This document shows, piece after piece, positions 44,501 through 56,500 of a stretch of DNA of 64,000 bases (positions are counted from its first letter, which is position 1; every line of letters begins with the position of its first letter). This stretch comes from Aurelia coerulea. Taxonomy: Eukaryota > Cnidaria > Scyphozoa > Semaeostomeae > Ulmaridae. The DNA lies in contig CM076944.1 in assembly GCA_039566865.1 (NCBI GenBank), positions 7,152,501-7,216,500 of the forward strand, read 5' to 3'. A program made the translations under genes and the position numbers. The notes beneath the pieces were generated by a model. The model was not told the DNA's origin and did not search any database. It saw only the letters and a list, made by a program, of their open reading frames with translations.

Positions 44501-47500
44501 TATCTACGAACTTCTCATGATTTTTTTTCTATAGACGTCAGACGTTCAAACTGCAAGCCTGATTATCGTCAATACGAATGTGTCAGAAACGTTGAAAGAC
44601 CCAAGGGTAACATGTTGGTTGGACAGGTAATTTTATAAGTTTTTTCTATCATGTATTTGAAAATTTTGTGAAGGCAAAGAGAGTTTTAAGAGTTTTACCT
44701 AGTGTCAGGTGTGAGACTAGGCCTACATCTGCAGTACAGAGCTAGGTTTTCCAAGTTGTGCCATTGAAAGAGACAACTTCATGGTCTCTCAAGGGAAGGA
44801 AATTCGCACGAAAAGAATGAATCTATTGAAGCCGATGCTCGGAAACAAAAGCAGTATAGACCTTATTCACAATCAATATCAATTCAAGGCGAATGATGCA
44901 AATCCTAGCACAGCAAGAAATCTACACCATATCTATTTTGATGCAAATACACGTGCAAAAAATGTCATGCGTTGCTCAGAGCAATGCACGCTTTTGGCGT
45001 TTAGCTCCAAATCATATAGAGGCGAATGAGGCATTTCAAAACAACTGACGTCATTGTGAATAGAATGTATTTCGTTGCAGTTGTAGTTATGTTGCCGTCG
45101 TAGTTTCGTGAACTCCTCATTTCCTGATACAGACAGACCTCTCAAGTTGGTCTCAAACGAATTTTTGTCCCCATAGTTTTATGCTATGTAACTATCAAAG
45201 CCATGTTTCTGATGTACCTTGGCATAGCTTTTGTCAGATCAAATCCTCTTATTACTTTTCAGTTATAGAGATCTTCTTGATAACTGGCGACTTTGGCATC
45301 AAAGGTATTGTTTTTTTATATCCATAAAGAATATTACAATACATTTTACATTCTACTATACTTTCTAGTTATTATGAACACTACCAGGACGATACTATGA
45401 GGAGCAAAAGAAAATGGCAGTCCCATGGCCATTATATGTAAATGTGCAATGAGGCTAACAACTACAAAATGCTACACATACATATAATTGATGTTACAAT
45501 GAATACAGATACTGAAAATAGAAAGATTACAAATAAATAGGTTAGGCACAAAATTTAAGGATATTTAATGAAAAGGACCATGTTATCATACGTAGCGTTC
45601 CGTTCTTGAAATATACTATTTGTATATATCATTATATTACTTGAAATTTGTATTTGTATATCAAAGGTATTGTTTTTATACTTAGTCACAGCACAATTGT
45701 TTAATTTAATTTCCACACTTAGCCTATTCCAAAATCTTTGCTAAACTTCTAAATACCTTCCTCCCGCATAACGTCAAGTTAATACCCGCCATAAAGATAA
45801 AGTGATGATGCTTTTTTCACAGAGCAAGGCTGGATTCATTCATCTATAGTGCCGAGTCTGGCAGAAAAGTGCCACACCAAATTTGTATCAGCTGCAATTT
45901 CTGCGGAAAACCTGTCTCGGCGAATTTCTTCGCGTCTGGAGGTAACATAATACTTCTTTTCTCGACCGACAGTGGTTAGATTAAGCCATGGATAAAGATG
46001 TCTCTCCAACTTTTTCCCTTTGTGTTTCTTAATCCCTTTTGTCTTTATGGCGCCGAGCGAAAACCTACGCCTAATTTCGTATCTTGTGCATTTCTTTTGG
46101 ATAGGCGGATAGGCAGTGCAAGCTAACCACGGGGGGGGGGGGGTTCTTCCATAGTAAAGGTACCTGGGGATGTGCCGCGAGCAAGGGTATACTTTTTCGG
46201 ACTTCTAGTCTAGCCAAGGGTATACTTTTTTGCAATTTTGGCCAGCAACGGTCTAGCCAAGGGTATCATTTTTGACAATATTGGTCTAGCGAACGGTCAT
46301 GACATCATATTTGGCACAAATTTTGCAATATTGGTCGAGAAAATGGTCAAAATTGGTCTAGCCAAGGGTACCATTTTCGTAAAAATTGGTTCAAACAATG
46401 GTCAAATTGGTCTAGCCAAGGGTATCATTTTCGTAAAAATTAGTCTAGCCAACGGTACCCTTTTGAAGATGCTCGCGGCAGACCCCTACCCAAAATTTGG
46501 CCGAGAACCCCCCCCCCCCCCCCCGTGAAGCTAACATGGCCGCTAAAGCGCAGCGTATTGAAGTGACTAAAGATTTCATAAATTTATGGAAGATAGAAAA
46601 AGCGTGTATGTCAAATTCAACGAGGCTTAGGAGTTCGTCGAAATTTTCTGAGGACATTCTCAGAAACTTTTTGTACTCCGCTTCATCTTCAAGCCGAAAT
46701 TCTCGCAATAGCGTACTTTCAATGCCAAGCTCATTTCTTGCTCATTTCTTCAACAGATCTTGCCTTTTTTTCGCAACCTTTTTCGTGCTGCAGCATACTC
46801 ATAGTCAGAGTCCATTGTGCAACGAGAGACTTCCAAAAGATCGTTTCAATTTATTGGATGAATGTAAACAGAGCTTCTCATCCAACTAATTGGAACATCA
46901 AATTTATTGAATCCAATAAATTGGATAGTGTATTTCAGCCTTTATGGGTAAAGATAACTTTGTGTGGGTAAAATAGCTGTGTTGATCTTATCTTATGGAT
47001 GCGTAATTTTGCTGTGCATTTTTGTTATGTTTTTATTTAATGCGAATCAAGCAGCTTACAAATGTGCTCGAGTTTTTTGTTTGTGCCGTCGTCAAAATTC
47101 TTATTCAGAAACCGTGTTACCATTCCAGTTCCAAGCTGAGGTAATCCTAGTCTGCAGAATTTCCGTGCTTTTAATTCACAAGTATACCACAAATTTCTAA
47201 AATGCTAAATTTTTGTAAAGGCTAGTCAATTGGCGTGGTAAAATCGGCAATCAATAGCAAAAAGAGTGGGAGCAACAAAAATTTGCCTACAAAAATCAAA
47301 ATCCACCTATACGACGGAACAAGTTCTAGGCCAGGAGAGGGGGGGGGGGTCTCTCCTCGATAAGTTTACCTATTGAGAGAGCTCCTCCTTTAAGTAATTC
47401 CCTGCCCTGCATACAATTTATTTAACTCCTCTTTTTATTTGTATATTGTATTAATTTTCTGTATCATTGTATGGATTTTCTGTAATATTATCTCTTATCC

Positions 47501-50500
47501 ATGTAGTTCAGTTATTTATTCGTATAGCTAGGATAATAAATTGTATGTAGTGAATTTAAATTATATCAAACTGAAACTGAAAACTTCACACAAAGGCAAC
47601 ATTTTCGCCAATTTTATTAAATCATTATACGAACCATCTAATCCCTTTTTCACTTGTTTATTGGAAGATTTAGATTGATCGAAGCGTTTGAGATAGATAT
47701 ACGGCAGTGGAATGTGCGCAAATTGGAAGATCTCTTTAGATAAATCTTTCTATCGCACACCTGACACCGTTTTATGTGGTCTTTCATGCCCACAGAAAAT
47801 ACACAACTGATTTAGGCCATGGCTAGGCCCTAGTGAAGTTACAAAAGTTCCGTTTGTAAGAACATCATTACGAGGTATGCCAACAACAGCTATAGCAGTT
47901 TCGGGTTTGGGGTGATTATTGGAATGCATATTGTAACCCGATTGTAACTCTGTCAAAAACGGATTGACGGATAAGTGAGATAGCTCGAATGCTTTCTTCA
48001 GAATAACAGCAATCTAATCTCTTTCTTTTCAGGAATGTTCAGGTCATCAAGATATCCAGGCGTTGCTTCAAATAAACCAAAGGTATACTTGTCAGGAATG
48101 ATATTTTTCCCAAACAAAAGATTTTAAACAAAGGAAACTCTATGCTTTACGAAAAATCTACTTCCTACAGCCCTTCAGAAGCAAACAGCCACGAAGACAG
48201 TGATAGACCGACTTACATTTCAAGTGTAAGAATCTATACCAAGAAATAACATGTTAGAAGTCAGCTTACTTGTTCTATTATTTGGGGAGCTGCTAGACAG
48301 CAATATTAATTTGCCGTATTAGTTTTGGAAGGGTAATGAGCGCCTTCCCATGAAAGAGATTTACACGCTTGTTTCAAAAGCTTTCATTTTTAGCCTTTTC
48401 TTCCCATATTTGGTGGATAAAAAGATAGTTTTGAAAGCTTGAAAACTTGATCCCGTATGCCGGTTCGAAACATATTTGAAAAATTTAAAGAAAAGCCATT
48501 TTGTAGAACTCTCCGTCTGTCCGTTGCATTCTGGATGTCTGTTTTACTTTTACAGGTTATGGCGTGTCCTAGTTGTCGAAGGCCTCTTCCACGTTGTGCT
48601 GTATGTCTTATAAATATGGGAACTTCTTCATCATATATGCAAAGACAGAGTACGTATCGAGTTATCGGGCTGGGTGCTAGTTTTTCTGAAATTACAGACT
48701 CTAGTGGTAAATATTTTAGAATTTGTCTCTTGAAAGGGGTCTTCTGCAGGGCTCAAAAAATGAAGTAGCCTGGTAGCGGCGCTACCAGGAAGGTAGCTGA
48801 TATACTCAAATTTCCTAGAAAGAATGAAGGGAAAAAGGAAAAAGAAACGGAAGGAAAGGGGAAAGAGGAAGAAATGGAGGAAGGGGAGAAATGAAAGGGA
48901 AAGAAGAAAGAAGGACAGAAAGGAAATGGGATAAAATTTGGCAGTATATTGAGAAAGAAGAAGGCAGTACGTAAGAAAAAGCAAAGGTGCTTAGCTTGCT
49001 ACCAGGAAGGAAACTTTTTGTTTGAGCATTACTCTTCAGTTTAATTGGGGTTTCCCTTTAGATAGCTTTTTGTAGAACATAACTTCAGATAGCTTTTTGT
49101 AGATCATAACTTCATCTGACTATGTCAAAAAGAAGTTGTAGGAATGTTTTCTCACCGTCAGAAAAATTTATGTAAATTGTTAGCGTCTCAAGTAATGTTT
49201 TTTTCAAGTAGCACTAATGTCCAATACCATTGATTTCTAAATTTGTGTAATTGATTTTAAATGTTATCAAAAAATGATATTAGAAATTATTGTCCCAAAT
49301 TTACAAGCATTGACGTAAAGTTTGGTACAAAATTGTGGACGTTACAGCCAGCCTTCGAAACTGTAGATCTTGGAAATCTGCTGATTTATTTGTTCAGTAG
49401 TTTTAAAATGTTAGTTTTCATGAAATATATGATCATATCCTCACCCTTTGCCTGTTACAGTGCGCATATTGTAATATTTAGTTTTATCGTTTAGGCAGTG
49501 CAAAACCGAAAACAGATTATCAGCAAAATCCATTCAATAATTGGTTCACTTGGTGCCAAACATGTAAACATGCTGGACATGCAATGCATCTTATTGAATG
49601 GTTCAGGTATGCCTAGGGTTTTATCTAGTTTACTGTCGTGGCCATATATTTAAGATCACATTTTTGACAATAGCGTTTCTTGGCGTAACCAGATCAAACT
49701 CTGCTGCTCTGCTTATTTCATTCTCTTGGAGTTCGTTTAGGTCAACTTTCCGTATAGATTCCAAATTTTGATATTTTATTTAAAATTTTTGCGCCATTTT
49801 GCAATGACGTCACAGTGAAATCTATAGAAAATTCTCGGAAGTTATAGTGGTTCTGCCAACAAAGGGTGTGACCCAAAAATTGTGTCACTCAACTAGGTTT
49901 TATACCAATCTATGCACAAATTCATTTCTTTGATTTGTTTACAAAATAGCCAAACTCCACGAAAAATATTGCTTCGGGGAAAAAGGTAGAGAAAGGCCTT
50001 CAGTCCTCAGCTATGGTCAAAAGTTTAAGACCAGCCAGGGGCGGCTGGGAGCGAAATTTTTTTGGTATTAGTTTTGTGCAATTTTGAAATGCTCAAAAAC
50101 GAAAGTTAACAATTTCTTCGCGAAGCGAAGGAATTGTTAACCAGTCCAGCTGGGGGTATGGGGGGCGCTGTAAGCCCCCCATTGGGGTCCAGGGCATTGG
50201 GGTCCAGGGGCGAAGCCCCGGGAAAAATTAGCAATTTTTGATGAATAAAAGTCTTAGATTTTCTCTACATTTCAAGTTAAATGCACACAAGTTTCTCCTC
50301 CTGCAAAGAGGAAATAATAGCGGCCTTAGGCCACGGCCAATTTGAATTTGGAAAGATCATGTTACTGAAAAGATATACGCCTTTTAGCCCTCTGTTTTTA
50401 GCCACATCACCCTCAAGGCAAGGTATTAGGATCATGACCCTCATACCATGGCCAATGAACGTGGCTAAAGGGCTTTCAGCCATGAGAAAAAATTTAGCTA

Positions 50501-53500
50501 CAGGCACATAGCCCTTCCCGTGTTGCCACCTCAAGGGCACAGTATGAGGATTGTGATTCTCATACCATGGCCAGTGAACGCGGTAAAGAGCTCGGAGCCA
50601 CGGCTATAATTATGGCTGATGGTCACAAGCCCTCTCATAATCGCCAACACATCAAAAAAGCAGACCCTGGAAAAATATCGGTGATTACACTATCAACAAC
50701 CCGCTTAGCCTGCGTGCAGACTCTACTGATTCCCTAAAGAAAAGTGAGGTTCCTCCTCCAGTAGAGTCTGCGCATCAGCGACGGAGAGCCTGTCTGCTGA
50801 CATCAGCATTTTACATTCTGATGTTCCCGGATGTTGCCGTCTGTTGTATATTCAATATGGCCGCCACGCTGCACGATCGCTTGACGGTGGTTAAAAGATT
50901 GTATGCAAAATGGAGTTGGAAAGAACATTGTGCAGAATTTGTAGAATCGAAATAGTAACAAAGCACGACTTTAGCTTAATTCCAGGAAAGTTGATTATGA
51001 GAAAAGCATTAAAAGTTTTCATGAGTCGATAAAAATAGAGAGGTTGGCGTTGGCGAGGCCTAAAAAATGAAATACATTTGCAAACCAAACAATAATGTTT
51101 GACGCAACTGAAGCGATGGCATTGAAAATTACTGAGGAAACTTTGAAGTTACGAATGAAGTCAGATATTCTCTTGGAGTCACGAATGAAATCCGAGTTTT
51201 TACCTGGCCCAATCAATTTTATCACCCCGCCCGTGTGCTGGTGCCGGTGGATGCACGCATAGCCTAATATTACATGGCTCTGGAGGAAATATACCCCTTG
51301 ATTTGGTGCTAGAACATTTCAACAACATTACGAAACTGTGCTTAGCCACTCTCAGAAGGCCTGCAGAGAGTGCAGAATTAAGAAGATCAGGAAAACACTA
51401 AAGCATCAATCAAAAATGACCTCAAGAAATTGTTTAGGAACTTACAAGTAAAGTAAAGAAACATTTATGTACTAATAACAAAGGTAGACAATACAAAGCA
51501 CACACAAGGCAAAATCCAGCCATTTTAGACGACTTTGATGTTCATGACTTCTATACATGTTATGGGATGAAACAGACAAGAAAAAAATTCAGATTCATTA
51601 TTTACAGTAAACCGTTAAAAAGCATATCAACTAGTGGTTGCAGCTCTATGGCCTCATCCCACATGTGCACTGCAGTGTAAAACGCTGAGTGCATTTTTTT
51701 TATAAGAAATTAAGAATTTGGGCCAGTACTGAAAGTTTCTTAAAGATCAGATTTTGATTATTCATACTTTCTTACGAATTTCTGAAAAGTTTCCTAACAA
51801 ACTTCATGTTCACTACCTGTGCCCTTGCTAACTTTTTAAAACAATGTGTTTTGAGGGCTTCCAATATTTAGACATTAAACAAATGAAGATAAAGTAAAAA
51901 TATTTTATAAAGTTATCTTTTCCCAGTACTGGAGTTTCTTAATTTTTTGGCGATCTGAGAGTCAAGGTTCTTCTTACAGGAGAAAATTTGTGCATGTGGC
52001 CATTACTATTTATCAAGGCCCCTCTCTAATAAGCCCCTCACACCTATTCCCAAACCTAATTGAGACCCCCTCTCATTGTAAGGCCCCCTCCATGTATTTA
52101 AAACACAAATGCTTTTGAAAATTTTCTCTCAGAGAACTAAAACAATTAAAAGAATAATTTTTATATGTTTTGGGCTCAACACCAACTTGTATTTGTTTGT
52201 TTTACTTTCAAAATGTTAACAGTCAAACTCGGATAAATCAGTCTTGCATTTTCAGAAGCTCAAGAAAAAGTATCAGTCCCAGATTGGACTGAATTAAAAT
52301 CCCTAAATTGGACAAAATATGATGAGTTAAAATATGACAGGTTAGTCAGATTTGCTTGGATTAAGTCAAATTATTTCTCTTGGTCTGACAAAATCTGAAT
52401 TATGTGAGTATGACCATATGTTCATTTTGGGCAATACGAAATAAAAGGTTCCAAAAAGCTTTTGCGGGCTTAATATATAGCTTTAACGGTAAATGAGGAC
52501 TCTTGTCATAATACAGTATGAACATATCTTATAGTAATAAGAAATTACTGTATCAATCATTCATTCCATTTCAATGTCTCAGTTTGAACGTTCCAACACT
52601 GTTGGAGTTCAGATATATTTATTTGATCCTCTAGAAGATGAGTTTTTCTGAACAAAGAGTGGCACTAAATGCTGTGTCCATATTTTGATGTTGACTTGCG
52701 TAATTAAAGGCATCCAATTTAGAATCATCAACAATGTCTTGTCATGCATTGTCTTAATTTTCTTCCACCAAAAATGAATGATCCAAATCTGAACAAGGAT
52801 GTCTGGAAAGATTGAACTCAAGATCTCCAAAATTTTGATTCCATGGGTAAATTTCCAGATCTCCGCATGCGTTCTCAGAGTTTCATAGTTAAATGTTTTG
52901 TCAGCATGCTTCAACACTTGGTTGATATGAAAATCTCCATAGTTGATATTCACATTGGACAAAATAGATAATGTGCTCATAATTTTTATTCCTGTAAATC
53001 TTTGGAAAGTAGTTTCATTTGTTCATTTGATATCTCTTGTGTTTTTACTATATGTTCACACCCTTCAGAATTTTCCTGAATAAAAGGATAATAGGATACA
53101 GTGCATGGATTTTCAGCACAAATGTCACAGCACTTGCAGCCTCGTATTACATAGCCTGCGTGCAGACTCAACTATCCTAAAGTGTAGTCCTACACTTTAG
53201 GATAGTCGAGTCTGCACGCAGGCTACGTATTACACCCATTGCATCATTGTTTTCAGAAAGATTGTTTGAAATCATCTCTCTGCGGCATTTGCTTGATGTC
53301 ACATATTCTCTTATGTCCCCTGCACTATTTGATTGCAAAAATCCAATGTACAGCAGAAAGCAGCGGCTTTTAGAACCATCTCTTTGCGTCCTACCACATT
53401 CTTGTATGTAGGATTCAATGGATTTTGAGGGCCCTGAATGCAATATTCTACAGACACCTTTTGCAATTCATACCCATTCCAAAGCCACAGTACATTTGAA

Positions 53501-56500
53501 AATTCTTATTGTGCCATCTAATTCTGAAAGATCCTTAAAATATGCACTTTTGCTCTGTTTGGTGTTCCTGCATGAAACATGTCTACTGACCTTTTCTGTG
53601 GGATCTTGAGTTTCAATGCATAAAAATCTGGACCAAGGCTTTCTTCAAATGTCCTCCATATGACAGCTGCTGGGTTTTGGGTTTTGCAAATAAATCCTTT
53701 CTGTCCTTATTTTTGACTTGCAACTCAGTTATAAGTGGGTAGAACCTTTTTTGAATAACATATTCAATAAGTCAACACAAAATTTAAAATTCTCCTTCCC
53801 AGGTGAAAACTCCAAGATGCGTGTGTTTCTGCCAACACAAGACCTCAAAGATTTTCAGTTTTGTAACTTTTGTAGCAGTTGCTGTGAACCCTGAAAACTG
53901 TGTATCTCTTGGTAGCAAAGATCTTAACTCCCCAATTGATCCATACCAAATCCTGGAGTGATCCATGTTAGACCTTGATGACCCCCTGCAAAAGAATATT
54001 TTGTTACCTCAAGAACTACTGTACTTTGAAAGATGTTTGCACTTAATTTAAATCCAGCTTGAGAATAAAACATTTATTTAGAAATCTAACAAATTTTCAC
54101 AGGGAGTCAGACTCATCTCTAATTTTACTAAATAAATGATCTATTATGAGCATTTCTTATTAAACATTGTCCTACGTGAATTAATAAGAAAATCTTTATT
54201 TCCCAAATTCATGTTTTAGAATGGCCATATTCAATTTTACATCAAACACAGTTAGTGTCAGAAGTTCAGATTCTAGAATGTATGGATTCCAGAGTTATCT
54301 AATACGGCTGATCCAATCCTAGGGATAAAGAACCCTGTCTGACATCATTCAACAGGCAATGATTCAAAACTTATTTCAATGGCAGCACACTGTATTGATT
54401 TTCCAGGGCTTGATAATATGGTATTCAAGGGGTTAAACATTGCAAGAATCTGCAAATAATAATTATTATAATAAAATAAAAATAATATTGCAAGAATCTG
54501 CATCCACCCTGTTTTGTCTAATGAAGAGGGCACTACAAGGATTCTTTTGAGTAGGGGGTTGCCACCCCCCAACCACTGCACAAACAACCCATATTTTCAA
54601 AGTTAATTTCAAAAAATGAATGCACCACAATAACTTTTCATATCATGGATTTGGCTACCATTTATTAAATTTGAAGCATTAAATTTCTGTATCATTTGGG
54701 CAAAACCCTAACCTAAACCTACTGTCTGTATCAAAAATGATGTTGAAGATGGTCCATTTTGCTTAGAGGCATGTCCCCCTTCTATGCACCAGTATTCCAT
54801 GATGTTCCCCCAACGAGAATTTACTTTTTTGCACCATGAAAAACTTACCATATAGTGTTATGCAATGGGTTTCATTAACAGCAACTCCGACACAGTTATC
54901 AGCAAAGTAATTATCAGTAGGCCTAAATAGTTTCTCCATTTTGTTGGGAAGACAACATCGATTCAGGTGTGAGAAGGACGAGTCTGTCCTTAAAGACATC
55001 CAAGAAGGGTTGTACAGTGCTCCTGTCCACGGAATATTGCCACAGCTGAAACATAAGTCTTTAAAATCTTTGAAATGAAATTACAGTGCATTCTTTTGTT
55101 CGTTGTTAAATCTGTCGACATTCAAAGTACAGCATGCAAGCTTCCATGCTTCCTGGAAACCTTCTTCATCCCACTCCTGCCATGTTGTTGTTCCTGTTGC
55201 GCCATCATGAATTGCGAGATAACAATAGAATCGCTCTCTACCAATGAAATTTGGTTCCTCGAGCCGAGGAACCGCACGTGACCGCAGACAGGCTTTCCGT
55301 CGCTGATGCGCAGACTCTACTGGAGGAGGAACCTCACTTCTCTTCAGGGAATCAGTAGAGTCTGCACGCAGGCTACAACCCGCTATGAAAAAAGTTTGTT
55401 TTGTTTTGTTTTGAAAAATCTTGTACGCTTTTTCGAATGAGTGAAATTCCGCACAGCATATTCCAATAGGATAAATATACTAAGTACCCTCCTCCGGGCC
55501 AATTTGGTGTTTGGGAAACTCAATCTGGTGAAAAAACTCACCTTTGATAAATCACCCATAACGAGATATGGCCAACAAAAGTAGGTATTATTTTCTACGT
55601 CTCCACAAATCCACGGAAATTTCTCGTATGCAGTGTTACTCGCTACGTTTTTTTTACGGTAACGTTTGGGCATGGTCTTCCATCTCTTTTTAGCCGAAGT
55701 CGTTGTTCGTGAGTTAATCGTCTTTGAGTTGACAAAATAGAGAAAATATTTGAAACACCCCAATGGTACTCGCTTCCTAAAACCCGATCCATGTTATAAA
55801 GTATAGACAAGGCACGGCTCGAAGACGAAAATAAGCGAGGTCAGCGTAGTGTTGAGATGAATGGTTAGATTGGCCACGGTATGAGAAATCGAAAACTCAT
55901 ACCATGGAAGACAGGTCGCTTTGTTTCACGTTAGGTTTACAATACGCCATGACGTACAGAGGGCCACCAAGACAAAAGTTTAGTGACATCATGGTATGAG
56001 AAATGAGAAACTCATACCGTGGCCATAGCTGCCCTCGTGATTCAATAGCTATCAATATTACCTTAGATTATGATTCATAACGGATTAGCAGGTAATTACA
56101 TCTCTTTTGTCGGAACAAGCAAGACACAAAGTTACGTTGGCGTTGACATTTGAATCACCATTTGATCACGTAATGCGCCTCCGCTACTGAGTCAAGCAGA
56201 ACGGAAGGCTGACACAAAATTCGCCCTATGAATTCTAAGGTTTTTTGTAGGGAAGTTTTGAAAAAAAAGTGGTACGAGGCTCATACAGTTTATACCATTG
56301 AGCGCCGCCCCTGAGACCAGCCCTTGAATTTCAGTTTGAAGCAACAAATCGCATATTTCTTCGAATTGATGTTCAAGAATTGTTTTATTATTCCAATTAT
56401 CGAATATCGAAGGCTCTTACAGAATAAGCACAGAATGTTTTCATACTTTTCCCAGGGTAGTTTAACCTCTTCCACTACCTCTTTCCCTGAAGCAATATTT

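Larger units (their letters stand above)
50706..55375. mobile_element. 4.67 kb DNA transposon with RecQ-like helicase remnant
   Basis: Both ends carry TAGCCTGCGTGCAGACTC and stay inverted-complementary for about 90 bp with a few mismatches. The element is flanked by an exact 9-bp direct repeat, CAACCCGCT (50697-50705 and 55376-55384). Inside each terminal repeat is a second hairpin, GCAGACTCTACTG ... CAGTAGAGTCTGC. It carries a decayed RecQ-like helicase on the minus strand and a short zinc-knuckle fragment on the plus strand. No transposase catalytic domain is recognisable, so the superfamily is open. The 9-bp duplication fits Mutator-like or similar elements. It sits in the last MIOS intron inside an older foldback element. 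Confidence 0.9.

Noticed and set aside
44221..44520. 99-codon open frame upstream of MIOS exon 25
   Set aside because: It ends just before the exon, has no domain and is of intronic composition.
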